Origin: Motiliproteus sp.
Lineage (GTDB): Bacteria > Pseudomonadota > Gammaproteobacteria > Pseudomonadales > Balneatricaceae
Direction: 5' to 3'
Assembly: GCA_026196225.1 (NCBI GenBank)
Contig: JAPHRD010000119.1
Coordinates: 1-64,000, forward strand
DNA length: 64,000 nt
The notes beneath the pieces were generated by a model. It was not told where the DNA came from. It made no database searches and worked only from the letters and a program-made list of their open reading frames with translations. Made by a program: the position numbers and the translations under genes. This document shows, piece by piece, positions 7,922 through 16,787 of this stretch (the stretch's first letter is position 1; every line of letters starts with the position of its first letter).

Positions 7922-8003
7922 CGTGATCTAGGCTTAAGTTTTCTTTGCCGCCCTAGTGCAAAAAACCGTGCAAAAAAATAGTACAAGAATGGAGAATGTC
8001 GCT

Positions 8004-10667
8004 GTGCAAGAAGAAAGAATCGAAGACGTCGATCCGATTGAAACTCAGGAATGGCTGGATGCTCTGGAATCCGTAGCCAAAAACGAAGGTTCTGACCGCG
8101 CAAAGTACATCCTTTCTGCGCTCGGCGATAAAGCCAAAGAATTGGGCGCTGCAGCCCCGACCTCGTTAACCACTCCTTACATAAACACCATTGAGCCAAA
8201 GGATGAGCCTACGCTGCCGGGCGACCTGTTCATGGAGCGTCGTATTCGCTCTCTGATCCGTTGGAATGCCATGGCCATGGTTATGCGCGCTAACGACAAC
8301 GATGATGGCCTGGGTGGTCACATCTCTAGTTTCTCTTCTTCTGCCACGCTGTACGATATCGGCTTTAATAATTTCTTCCGCGGTCCAGAAGGTGATCAGG
8401 AAGGTGACTTGGTATTCTTCCAGGGTCATATTGCTCCCGGTATCTACTCCCGCGCCTATCTTGAAGGTCGTCTGAGCGAAGAGCAGATGGATAACTACCG
8501 TCGTGAAGTCGACGGCAACGGTCTTTCTTCTTATCCTCACCCTTGGTTGATGCCTGATTTCTGGCAGTTCCCAACCGTATCCATGGGTCTAGGTCCGATT
8601 CAAGCTATCTACCAAGCCCACGTTATGCGTTACCTGTCTGCTCGCGAAATGATTGATCGCGGCGACCGTAAAGTTTGGTGCTTCATGGGTGACGGTGAGT
8701 GTGATGAACCTGAATCTCTGGGTGCTATCTCTCTGGCTGGTCGTGAGAAGCTGGAAAATCTGATCTTCGTTATCAACTGTAACCTGCAGCGTCTGGATGG
8801 ACCGGTTCGTGGTAACGGTAAGATTGTTCAGGAACTGGAAGGTGAATTCCGCGGTGCTGGCTGGAACGTTGTTAAAGTTCTTTGGGGCCGTCACTGGGAT
8901 CCACTACTGGAAAAAGATGACAAGGGTTTGCTGGTCAAGCGCATGAACGAAGTGTGTGACGGTGAACTGCAGAACTGTAAGGCCAACGGTGGCGCTTACA
9001 CCCGTGAGCATTTCTTCGGTAAGTACCCTGAGCTGCTGGAGATGGTTAAGGATATGTCCGACGAGGACATCATGAACCTTAACCGTGGTGGTCACGATCC
9101 TTATAAGGTTTACGCAGCGTACAACGAAGCGGTCAACCACAAAGGTCAGCCTACTGTTATCCTGGCGCAAACCGTTAAAGGTTACGGCACAGGTAAGTCT
9201 GGCGAAGCCAAGAACGACACCCACTCAATGAAGAAAGTGGCCATGGACGATCTGATCGACTTCCGTGACCGTTTCAATATTCCTTTGGATGACGAACAGC
9301 TAAAGACTGTTCCTTACTACCGTCCGTCTCCTGATAGCCCTGAGCTGAAGTACATGATGGGCCGTCGTCAGGCACTGGGTGGTTGTTACCCACAGCGTCG
9401 CAGCGATTTTGAAGCGCTGGACATTCCTAGCTTGGATGCCCTGGGCAGCCAGTTGAAAGACAGTGGTAAGCGTGAGTTGTCCACCACCATGTCTTTTGTT
9501 CGTACCCTGTCTACGCTGGCCAAAGACAAGAACATCGGCGAGCGTATCGTACCGATTGTTCCTGATGAAGCCCGTACCTTTGGTATGGAAGGTATGTTCC
9601 GTCAGCTGGGTATCTACACCTCTGAAGGCCAGAACTACGTACCTCACGACCGTGAACAGATCATGTGGTACAAAGAGTCCAAACAGGGCCAGATCCTGGA
9701 AGAGGGTATCAACGAAGCTGGTTCCATGTCTGCATGGATCGCCGCTGCAACCTCTTACAGCAACAACAACTGCACCCTGATCCCGTTCTACATCACTTAC
9801 TCCATGTTCGGTCTGCAACGTACCATGGACCTGGCTTGGGCTGCCGGTGATTCCCAAGCCCGAGGCTTCCTGATTGGTGCCACGGCTGGTCGTACTACCC
9901 TTAACGGTGAAGGCCTGCAGCACGAAGATGGTCACAGCTTGCTGCTGGCTCAGATGATTCCTAACTGTATTTCCTACGATCCTACCTACGGCTACGAGCT
10001 GGCTGTGATCATCCAGGACGGCCTCAAGCGCATGTTCCAGGACAAGGAAAACAAGTTCTACTACCTGACTGTGATGAACGAAAACTACCCGCAGCCTGCC
10101 ATGCCTACTGGTGCCGAGGACGGCATCATCAAAGGTATGTATCTGCTGGAAGAAGGTGAGAAGACCGCCAAGAAGAAGGTCCAACTGATGGGTAGCGGTA
10201 CTATCCTGCGTGAAGTGCGCGCCGCTGCTGACCTGCTGCGTTCTGACTTCGGTGTTGAATCCGACGTTTGGAGTGCAACCAGCTTCAACGAGCTTCAGCG
10301 CGAAGCCAAAGATGTTGCTCGCTGGAACATGCTGCATCCTGAAGAGGAAACCCGTCTGTCCTACGTGGAAGAGTGCTTAGCTGACCGTAAGGGTCCCGTG
10401 ATCGCTTCTACCGACTACATCAAGAACTACGCTGACCAGATCCGTGAATTCGTGCCCGGCACCTATCGTGTACTGGGTACCGACGGGTTCGGTCGCAGTG
10501 ATACTCGTTCCAAGCTGCGTGAGTTCTTCGAAGTTAACCGTTACTACGTTGTTGTCGCCGCCCTGAAAGCGCTGGCTGACGAAGGCACTATCAAGCCGAC
10601 TGAAGTTACCAAGGCGCTGAAGAAATACAACATCAATCCTGAGAAGGCCAACCCCCTCACCGTATAA
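8004..10667 (+). CDS. aceE: Pyruvate dehydrogenase E1 component, homodimeric type
   Basis: AceE decarboxylates pyruvate with thiamine diphosphate and acetylates the lipoyl groups of E2. I chose the GTG at 8004 because GGAGA lies eight bases upstream. It yields 887 residues, the E. coli AceE length, starting VQEERIEDVDPIETQEW like the E. coli protein. Starts at 7956 (GTG) or 7989 (ATG) would add 16 or 5 residues without a clear ribosome binding site. The thiamine diphosphate motif begins with GDGECDEPESLG near residue 228 and ends at INCNLQ. The C-terminal half shows the transketolase-like pyrimidine-binding domain. aceF follows 52 bp later. Two HexR-like sites and a leader hairpin precede it. 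Confidence 0.97.
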   Translation: MQEERIEDVDPIETQEWLDALESVAKNEGSDRAKYILSALGDKAKELGAAAPTSLTTPYINTIEPKDEPTLPGDLFMERRIRSLIRWNAMAMVMRANDNDDGLGGHISSFSSSATLYDIGFNNFFRGPEGDQEGDLVFFQGHIAPGIYSRAYLEGRLSEEQMDNYRREVDGNGLSSYPHPWLMPDFWQFPTVSMGLGPIQAIYQAHVMRYLSAREMIDRGDRKVWCFMGDGECDEPESLGAISLAGREKLENLIFVINCNLQRLDGPVRGNGKIVQELEGEFRGAGWNVVKVLWGRHWDPLLEKDDKGLLVKRMNEVCDGELQNCKANGGAYTREHFFGKYPELLEMVKDMSDEDIMNLNRGGHDPYKVYAAYNEAVNHKGQPTVILAQTVKGYGTGKSGEAKNDTHSMKKVAMDDLIDFRDRFNIPLDDEQLKTVPYYRPSPDSPELKYMMGRRQALGGCYPQRRSDFEALDIPSLDALGSQLKDSGKRELSTTMSFVRTLSTLAKDKNIGERIVPIVPDEARTFGMEGMFRQLGIYTSEGQNYVPHDREQIMWYKESKQGQILEEGINEAGSMSAWIAAATSYSNNNCTLIPFYITYSMFGLQRTMDLAWAAGDSQARGFLIGATAGRTTLNGEGLQHEDGHSLLLAQMIPNCISYDPTYGYELAVIIQDGLKRMFQDKENKFYYLTVMNENYPQPAMPTGAEDGIIKGMYLLEEGEKTAKKKVQLMGSGTILREVRAAADLLRSDFGVESDVWSATSFNELQREAKDVARWNMLHPEEETRLSYVEECLADRKGPVIASTDYIKNYADQIREFVPGTYRVLGTDGFGRSDTRSKLREFFEVNRYYVVVAALKALADEGTIKPTEVTKALKKYNINPEKANPLTV

Positions 10668-10719
10668 GCGGTGGTTTGGGCTTGATTTGGATAGTAATAG
10701 AGAATAAAGGATAACGATT

Positions 10720-12642
10720 GTGAGTAATAAAACGATTTGTGTTCCAGATATTGGCGGCTCCGAAGACGTTGATGTCATTGAAGTTTGTGTCAAGGTCGGT
10801 GACGAAATTGCAGAGGGCGATTCCTTAATCGTCTTGGAAACCGATAAAGCATCCATGGAAGTGCCGGCCCCTGAAGGTGGTGTGGTCGCTTCTCTGACCA
10901 TCAGTGAAGGTGACACCTGTAAAGAAGGTGATGCCATCCTGGAACTGACTGTGGGTGCTGCCGCTGCAGCACCTGCTGCTGAGGCTCCTGTAGCTGCCGT
11001 AGAAGCGCCTGCTCCGGCAGTTGCACCAGCCCCTGCCGCGGCCGCAGCGTCTGAAACGGTTGTGGTTCCCGATATCGGTGGTCACTCCGATGTTGATATC
11101 ATCGAAGTTTGCGTCAAAGTGGGTGATGAGATCGCCGAAGGCGATTCTCTGATCGTACTGGAAACTGACAAAGCCTCTATGGAAGTGCCTGCCCCTAAAG
11201 GCGGTGTGGTTGAGTCCATAAGTGTTAACGAAGGCGATACCATTTCCGAAGGTGAAGCGATTCTGGTCTTGGCTGTTGCCGGTGCTGCATCTGCTGCGGC
11301 GCCAGCGGCCGCTCCTGTTGCTGAAGCCCCTGCGGCACCTGCCGCTGCTCCGGCAGCCGGTGGTGTTGAGCCTGTAAACGTGCCTGATATTGGCGGTTCG
11401 ACTGATGTTGATGTGATCGAAGTCTGCGTCAAGCCTGGCGACGAGATTGCCGAAGGCGATTCGCTGATCGTACTGGAAACGGACAAGGCTTCCATGGAAG
11501 TACCCGCCCCTAAGGGTGGTGTGGTCAAGAGTGTTAAGATCAACGAAGGCGACACCGTTTCCGAAGGCGATTTGATCCTGGATCTGGAAGTGGCTGGTGG
11601 AGCCTCCGTTGCTCCTGCGCCCGCTCCGGCTCCAGCCGCTGCTGCATCGGCGCCTGCTGCTAAAGCGCCTGCCGCTCCCGCTGCATCCGGTTCCGTCGAT
11701 CTTCAGGCTCTGGAGAAAGGCAACAAGAACGTTCACGCCGGTCCTGCGGTTCGTTCTGTGGCCCGTGAGTTTGGTGTGGATCTGACGTTGGTTAAGGGTA
11801 CCGGTCCTAAAGGGCGTATTCTTAAAGAAGACGTTCAGGCTTATGTGAAACAAGCTCTGGCCAATGCGGCTAAAGCCCCTGCCGCTGCAGCGCCTGCTGC
11901 CGGTAGTGGCGTGCCTGCGATCCCCGAAGTGGATTTCTCTAAGTTCGGTGAGATCGAGCTGGAGAAGATGAGCAAGATCAAGAAGGTGACTGCGGCCAAC
12001 ATGACCCGTTGCTGGTTGAATGTTCCGCACGTGACTCAGTTCGATGATATCGATATCACTGAGCTGGAAGCCTTCCGCAAATCCATCAAAGCTGATGCTG
12101 AAAAGGCTGGCACCAAGGTTACGCCTTTGCCCTTCTTGGTGAAGGCAGTTGCTTTTGCCCTGCGTGCTCACCCGAACTTCAACGTTTCCATGCACGCCGA
12201 TGGCGAACATATCGTTCACAAGAAATACGTGAACATTGGTATCGCTATGGATACCCCTGTGGGTCTGATGGTTCCAGTGATCAAAGATGCTGACAAGAAG
12301 TCCATCTTTGAACTGGCCAAAGAAGCCGCTGAACTGGGTGCCAAGGCTAAGGACCGCAAGCTTAAGCCTGCGGAGATGCAGGGTTCTTGCTTCACCATCT
12401 CTAGCTTGGGTGGCATTGGTGGTACTGGCTTTACACCGATCGTACCAGCCCCTGAAGTAGCGATCCTGGGTGTTTCCCGCGCCGACATCAAGCCGCACTG
12501 GAACGGTTCCGAGTTCGTTCCGCGCAAAATGCTGCCACTAGCACTGTCTTACGATCATCGTGCTATCAACGGCGCTGATGCTGGCCGCTTTATGCACACT
12601 CTGGGCTCTGTGCTTGCTGATGTGCGTCGCTTAGTTCTGTAA
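10720..12642 (+). CDS. aceF: Dihydrolipoamide acetyltransferase (PDH E2), three lipoyl domains
   Basis: AceF forms the core of the pyruvate dehydrogenase complex and transfers the acetyl group to CoA. The 640 residues hold three lipoyl domains, each with ETDKASMEVPAP (lipoylated lysines near 42, 150 and 256), joined by Ala/Pro-rich linkers. An E3-binding domain follows (HAGPAVRSVAREFGVDL, residues about 333-378), then the catalytic domain from about 410. The active site reads SYDHRAINGAD near 611. Asn instead of Asp after the His also occurs in Azotobacter E2p and is not a defect. The start is GTG with AAAGGA upstream. No lpd (E3) gene follows; a terminator closes the operon. Confidence 0.97.
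   Translation: MSNKTICVPDIGGSEDVDVIEVCVKVGDEIAEGDSLIVLETDKASMEVPAPEGGVVASLTISEGDTCKEGDAILELTVGAAAAAPAAEAPVAAVEAPAPAVAPAPAAAAASETVVVPDIGGHSDVDIIEVCVKVGDEIAEGDSLIVLETDKASMEVPAPKGGVVESISVNEGDTISEGEAILVLAVAGAASAAAPAAAPVAEAPAAPAAAPAAGGVEPVNVPDIGGSTDVDVIEVCVKPGDEIAEGDSLIVLETDKASMEVPAPKGGVVKSVKINEGDTVSEGDLILDLEVAGGASVAPAPAPAPAAAASAPAAKAPAAPAASGSVDLQALEKGNKNVHAGPAVRSVAREFGVDLTLVKGTGPKGRILKEDVQAYVKQALANAAKAPAAAAPAAGSGVPAIPEVDFSKFGEIELEKMSKIKKVTAANMTRCWLNVPHVTQFDDIDITELEAFRKSIKADAEKAGTKVTPLPFLVKAVAFALRAHPNFNVSMHADGEHIVHKKYVNIGIAMDTPVGLMVPVIKDADKKSIFELAKEAAELGAKAKDRKLKPAEMQGSCFTISSLGGIGGTGFTPIVPAPEVAILGVSRADIKPHWNGSEFVPRKMLPLALSYDHRAINGADAGRFMHTLGSVLADVRRLVL
10795..11580 (+). repeat. Three tandem lipoyl-domain coding repeats in aceF
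   Basis: About 225-bp segments encoding GDEIAEGDSLIVLETDKAS recur at roughly 10798, 11122 and 11440, about 320 bp apart. They are separated by Ala/Pro-codon linkers. The DNA of repeats two and three is highly similar, so unequal recombination could change the domain number. Confidence 0.8.
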
Positions 12643-12660
12643 GCGAATCTAGTACCAATC

Positions 12661-12690
12661 AAAACGCTCCTATTAAGGGGCGTTTTTTTA
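12661..12690 (+). terminator. Intrinsic terminator of pdhR-aceEF
   Basis: AACGCTCC pairs with GGGGCGTT (one G-U pair) around a six-base loop, followed by seven T. It starts 19 bp after the aceF stop. Confidence 0.9.
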
Positions 12691-12850
12691 TGCCCGTCAA
12701 AAAGTGAAGAGGTCAGTTTTAAGAGTTTGATTAAAATGGATGTTTGATTTTTTTGACTAGGGGCAATTAACTACCTATTTATCGCCAGATACGATGGCCC
12801 ATGTGTTCATTAGTGACTACTCTTTTACTATTGGATACAGGGACCCTGAA

Positions 12851-13651
12851 ATGGAAAGCGATACCGAAAGAACGCTGTTGCTGGTTGACGACGAAGAGAA
12901 CATTCTGCGCTCATTGCGGCGGCTGTTTCGTCGAGAAGGCTACAAAATCTATACAGCCAATGGTGGGGCAGAAGGGCTCAAGGTGTTGAGCGAGAATCCG
13001 ATTGGCGTCATCGTCTCCGATCAGCGGATGCCGGAGATGACTGGTAGTGAGTTTCTGCATCAGGTAAAAGAGCTTTATCCAGACACCGTTCGTATTATCC
13101 TCAGTGGTTATACCGACCTTGAGTCGGTGACCGAATCCATCAATATCGGTGCCGTCTATAAATTTCTGACTAAACCCTGGGATGATGAGTTGCTGTGCGA
13201 ACACGTGCGCGAAGCGTTCAGGATTTTTGAGCTCAATGCTGAAAACCAGCGACTGACCAACGAGTTGCAACTGGCCAATCAGGAGTTGGAAAATCGAGTT
13301 GAAAAGAAAACCCGTCAATTACGTCTAAACATTCAGGCGCTAACGGTTTCCCAAGATATATTAGAAGAGCTTCCCCTTATGGTTTTGGGGATTAGCGAAG
13401 GTGAGGTGATTGTTGCTAATCGTCGAGCTCGGGAAATACTGACTGAGTCCCCGTTGCTTATCGGTATGCCGTTGGAAGAAGTGTCGCCTCTCGAATTTCT
13501 CAATCTCTACCAGCAGTCGGTTGAACTAGGGGGGGAAATAACAGAATCCGAATTCACTATCAGTGACGTTGACTATATTTGCAGCTGTCATAAAAACTCC
13601 AGCGCTGGCGCCCATGAAGGATACATCATTACGTTGAGGGAAAAGCCATGA
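12851..13651 (+). CDS. Response regulator with PAS-like C-terminal domain
   Basis: I prefer the ATG at 12851 (266 residues), with AGGGA seven bases upstream, to the ATG at 12794, which adds 19 residues and lacks a binding site. Residues 8-125 are a complete receiver domain: acidic pair DD13-14, phospho-acceptor D57 in VSDQRMP, and K108 in LTKPW. A coiled coil follows (about 130-175), then a PAS-like segment (EELPLMVLGISEGEVIVANRRAR, i.e. EELPLMVLGI at its start) and no DNA-binding domain. Its receiver resembles that of the HD-GYP-like protein two genes on. It overlaps the next gene by 4 bp (ATGA). No histidine kinase is in the cluster. Confidence 0.85.
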   Translation: MESDTERTLLLVDDEENILRSLRRLFRREGYKIYTANGGAEGLKVLSENPIGVIVSDQRMPEMTGSEFLHQVKELYPDTVRIILSGYTDLESVTESINIGAVYKFLTKPWDDELLCEHVREAFRIFELNAENQRLTNELQLANQELENRVEKKTRQLRLNIQALTVSQDILEELPLMVLGISEGEVIVANRRAREILTESPLLIGMPLEEVSPLEFLNLYQQSVELGGEITESEFTISDVDYICSCHKNSSAGAHEGYIITLREKP

Positions 13652-13968
13652 AAGGCGAACTGAAACAGATGGCCATTGCTGAGATTGAAGTCGGTGCCAA
13701 GGTCGCCACAAATGTATTGGATAGCAGTGGAAATCTATTGGTCCCAGAGGGCACTGAACTGTCCGAAAAGATGCTGCAAATACTAGATCGCAGAGGCATT
13801 GAGACCATTGAGGTTCGAGCGGAAGTTGAGCTCACCGAAGAGGAGCGCCAGCAGTTGCTAGGAGAAATCCAAGAGCGCCTAGATCATCAGTTTCGAGGCA
13901 CAGAGAGTAGTGCTTCTTCTATTGAATTTAAAGAGATGCTGTTTCGTTATCATACGAGGGAGATCTGA
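13648..13968 (+). CDS. Small conserved-type protein of unknown function in regulator cluster
   Basis: This 106-residue protein is translationally coupled (ATGA overlap) to the response regulator and ends two bases before the HDOD gene. Residues 9-60 (IEVGAKVATNVLDSSGNLL, then VPEGTELSEKMLQIL) form a small beta-rich unit. It matches in pattern the last 55 residues of the HD-GYP-like protein encoded downstream (LKPGMKLSRDLFNSSELLL). Such units commonly flank HD-GYP domains. Residues 60-106 are charged and helical. It may be a detached accessory domain that interacts with the neighbouring regulators. No function is established. Confidence 0.7.
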   Translation: MKGELKQMAIAEIEVGAKVATNVLDSSGNLLVPEGTELSEKMLQILDRRGIETIEVRAEVELTEEERQQLLGEIQERLDHQFRGTESSASSIEFKEMLFRYHTREI

Positions 13969-13970
13969 TC

Positions 13971-14816
13971 ATGGATCAACAGCAAATTGAACGTTTGAAA
14001 AAGAGCATAAACAAAGTGATGCCGTTTTCAAACAGTGTTCAAGCCGCATTCAAAAAGATGAACGAGAAGCCGATCGATATCGATGCGATCTGTCAACTGC
14101 TGGAGATGGATCCATTACTGGCGGCAGCCATTTTGAGGCTAGCTAATTCACCCTTCTATGGTTTCGTGCGTAAGATCGACTTGATTCATGATGCCGCTGT
14201 GTTACTAGGAATCCATAGCTTACGTCAGGTCATTGTCTCTTATTCGATGGTACAAGCATTCCCCCATACTAGCAGCAGCGGGCTGGATCGCAGTATGGCC
14301 TGGAAGCATGCTATCGCGGTTGCGGTGACCGCTCGTTATCTGTCAAAGGCGGCAGGTCATGAGGATAACGAAGCATTTATCGCCGGAATGCTTCACGATA
14401 TTGGTCAGTTTTTGTTGGATCAGTGTTTCGAAGAGGAGTACCGGCAGGTTTTTGAATACCAAAGAGAACACCAATGTTCGTTGTCGAAAGCTGAATTTAA
14501 TATCCTAAAGTTGGGTCACGGAAAAGTTGGCGCGGTAGCCATCCGTCATTGGAAGCTACCGGACCACTTGGCGGAAGTGGCCCTACGCCATGATCATCCA
14601 CCGGCCGACGGTGAAGTGCTGCCGTTGATCGATTTAATTCATATCGCCAATGTACTGGTTAAAGGACTGTGTATTGTGCCAGAAGATCAGGAACCCATCG
14701 GTACAATCTGTGATGCCAGCTTAGAACGCTTGGGATTAAGTTGGCAGCAGGTGGAACCTCTATTTCCTGAAATAGAGCAAATGAGCCACGAGATGATAGA
14801 CCGAATGATGCAATAG
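13971..14816 (+). CDS. HDOD domain protein
   Basis: The 281 residues are almost entirely an HDOD domain. It starts with the helix that precedes MDPLLAAAILRLANSPFYG (about 44-62). It continues through LIHDAAVLLGIHSLRQVIVS and contains MLHDIGQFLLDQ near residue 142 and LRHDHPP near 205. HDOD proteins are HD-superfamily relatives, usually without proven catalysis, that work in signalling with response regulators. It sits between the small protein and the REC-HD-GYP-like gene, two bases after the former. That context makes a scaffold or output role in the same phosphorelay likely. Confidence 0.88.
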   Translation: MDQQQIERLKKSINKVMPFSNSVQAAFKKMNEKPIDIDAICQLLEMDPLLAAAILRLANSPFYGFVRKIDLIHDAAVLLGIHSLRQVIVSYSMVQAFPHTSSSGLDRSMAWKHAIAVAVTARYLSKAAGHEDNEAFIAGMLHDIGQFLLDQCFEEEYRQVFEYQREHQCSLSKAEFNILKLGHGKVGAVAIRHWKLPDHLAEVALRHDHPPADGEVLPLIDLIHIANVLVKGLCIVPEDQEPIGTICDASLERLGLSWQQVEPLFPEIEQMSHEMIDRMMQ

Positions 14817-14830
14817 GTAGTAACGAGCAG

Positions 14831-16231
14831 ATGGACACTTCCCATGCAATCAGGGCGAATGCCGATAAGGCCAGTGCAAACAGGGCGAATAGAATAGAAA
14901 TGGATAGCGAAAATAATGGAGTCGGAAACGAACAGCAAGACAGTCTGTTGTTTGTGGATGATGAGCGAAATATTCTTTCTTCCTTAAGAAGGTTGTTTCG
15001 CCCGTTGGGTTATAAAATCTATGTCGCCGAAAGCGGAAAAGCGGGGCTGGAGCTTCTTAGTCAGCATCCGGTAGATTTAGTAATCTCCGACATGCGTATG
15101 CCCGAGATGGATGGTGCTGAGTTTCTGGGTCGGGTTGCCCAGGATTACCCTGATACCGTACGTATTCTGCTGACCGGTTTTGCTGATATCAACTCCACCA
15201 TCGATGCTATTAACAACGGTAAGATCTACCGTTACCTCAGCAAGCCCTGGGAAGATACGGAGATTACCCTGACGGTTAAGCAGGCGCTGCAAACCAAGCA
15301 GCTGGAGCGGGAAAAACTGCGGCTACAAAAGATTACTGAAAAGCAGAACCTGCAGCTTAAAGATCTTAACGACAACTTGGAACAGAAGGTTAAAGCCCGT
15401 ACTGAAGAGGTGCAGCAGACGGCCGATATGCTGGATCTGGCCAATCAGGAGCTACGGCAGAGCTATCAGCATACCATGCGAGCCTTTGCCAACTTGGTTA
15501 GCATGCGCGAATCTTTGTCGGGTAAGTTTTCACAGAAAGTTGCTGATCTCAGTCGTGCTATCGCTAAATTCATGGGGCAGGAGAAAGAGCAGATCGATGA
15601 TGTCTATTACGCCTCACTGCTACATGAAATAGGAAAATTGGGATTACCGGATCACCTGCTGACCCAGCCCAGTTACTGTTTGGATAAAAAGGATCAGGTC
15701 AGTTTTCAACGCCATCCCCTGATTGGCCAGAGTGCACTGATGGCGGTGGACGCTTTGCATGGAACTGCTAACTTAATCCGCTCCCAGGAAGAGTGTTATG
15801 ACGGTAGCGGCTTCCCCGATGGCCTGGCGATGGAGCAGATACCTCTCGGTGCTCGAATACTTGCATTGGCTAGGGACTACTACGGCTACCAGACGGGTAA
15901 AGTACTAAAAGATATCTATTCGGCGGATGAAGCCCTGGAGCGCATTAAACAGCAGAGTGGAAAGCGCTTCGATCCAGCCGTTGTTAAGGTATTCGAGGAG
16001 TTATTGGTTCGACGTAAGGAGGCCAGTCAGGGATTCCGAGAAATGAAACTTCGGACGGATCAATTGAAGCCGGGTATGAAGCTATCCCGAGACCTGTTCA
16101 ATAGTAGCGAGCTGTTGCTGCTGACCAAGAATCGGATATTTACCAGCACCTTGATCACAAAATTATTGATGGTAGAGCAGATCGAAAAAGAGCATTTCGA
16201 GATCTTTGTCTACAAGGAAGCAAAATCATGA
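14831..16231 (+). CDS. Response regulator with degraded HD-GYP domain
   Basis: The 466-residue protein (443 if the ATG at 14900 is used) has a receiver domain with D87 in ISDMRMP and the switch lysine in LSKPW. A long coiled coil follows (about 155-225), then an HD-GYP-type domain (about 225-395). HD-GYP enzymes cleave c-di-GMP, but here several metal ligands differ. The HD is HE (LLHEIGKLGLPD, near 265), the usual HHE is SQE, and GYP is GFP (YDGSGFPDG, near 324); HPLIG is kept. Catalysis is therefore doubtful. The last 55 residues resemble the separate 106-residue protein upstream. The stop overlaps the next gene (ATGA). Confidence 0.87.
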   Translation: MDTSHAIRANADKASANRANRIEMDSENNGVGNEQQDSLLFVDDERNILSSLRRLFRPLGYKIYVAESGKAGLELLSQHPVDLVISDMRMPEMDGAEFLGRVAQDYPDTVRILLTGFADINSTIDAINNGKIYRYLSKPWEDTEITLTVKQALQTKQLEREKLRLQKITEKQNLQLKDLNDNLEQKVKARTEEVQQTADMLDLANQELRQSYQHTMRAFANLVSMRESLSGKFSQKVADLSRAIAKFMGQEKEQIDDVYYASLLHEIGKLGLPDHLLTQPSYCLDKKDQVSFQRHPLIGQSALMAVDALHGTANLIRSQEECYDGSGFPDGLAMEQIPLGARILALARDYYGYQTGKVLKDIYSADEALERIKQQSGKRFDPAVVKVFEELLVRRKEASQGFREMKLRTDQLKPGMKLSRDLFNSSELLLLTKNRIFTSTLITKLLMVEQIEKEHFEIFVYKEAKS

Positions 16232-16767
16232 GTCGGGTGATTATCGTTGATGATGAAAAAGGTGTGTTGAACGCGTTAAAGCGATCAATGAGAAGTCACG
16301 GCTGGAATCTTCAAACTTATTTGGACCCTCAGGAAGCCCTTAATGACGCCGCGACGCAGGAGGTGGATCTGGTCATTTCCGACTACCGCATGCCTGTCAT
16401 GGACGGGGTGACATTTCTACAAGAATTCAAGGCGATACAACCGGATGCATTTCGAATCATCCTCAGCGGTCAGGCCGATATGGATGCCATTCTTCATGCT
16501 ATCAATGATGCTGAGATCTACCGCTTTATTACCAAGCCATGGAGTGATGAAGAGTTGGCGGTCACCATCGAGAAGGCATTGGAGCACCGTCACATCCTGA
16601 TAGAAAACCGCCGTCTTGCGGATATGGTGCGCAAGCAGCAGGTGCAGATCAAACATCAGATGTCGGAATTAGAGCGGCTGGAGGCTGAATCTCCCGGAAT
16701 CACCCAGATAAACTGGGGCGATGACGGCAGTATTATTCTCTATGACGAGGATGAAGATGAGGGCTGA
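16228..16767 (+). CDS. Response regulator, receiver plus acidic tail
   Basis: The 179 residues hold one receiver domain (1-120) with DD8-9, D52 in ISDYRMP and K103 in ITKPW. A coiled coil (about 125-155) follows, with a short acidic tail ending in repeated Glu/Asp. It has no output domain and overlaps the preceding gene by 4 bp. The receiver resembles those at 12851 and 14831, including the KPW motif followed by a helix. The three probably arose by duplication. It is the last gene of the cluster and converges on the GGDEF/EAL gene 20 bp away. Confidence 0.87.
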   Translation: MSRVIIVDDEKGVLNALKRSMRSHGWNLQTYLDPQEALNDAATQEVDLVISDYRMPVMDGVTFLQEFKAIQPDAFRIILSGQADMDAILHAINDAEIYRFITKPWSDEELAVTIEKALEHRHILIENRRLADMVRKQQVQIKHQMSELERLEAESPGITQINWGDDGSIILYDEDEDEG

Positions 16768-16787
16768 GTGTCAATAGGGTGGCGTGA

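Noticed and set aside
7956-8003. Longer aceE start codons (GTG at 7956, ATG at 7989)
   Set aside because: No ribosome binding site precedes them. GGAGA before the GTG at 8004 and the match to the E. coli AceE N-terminus and length favour 8004.
9300-10337. 345-codon antisense ORF opposite aceE
   Set aside because: It mirrors the strong codon bias of aceE. The product has no recognisable domain.
10825-12498. Long antisense ORF (557 codons) opposite aceF
   Set aside because: It arises from the GC-rich, repetitive lipoyl and Ala/Pro codons of aceF on the other strand. The product is a low-complexity Arg/Ser/Gly mixture without domains, and no ribosome binding site is present.
12541-12590. Apparent loss of the catalytic Asp in AceF (DHRAINGAD)
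   Set aside because: Asn at this place is normal in the Azotobacter/Pseudomonas E2p branch; His is present.
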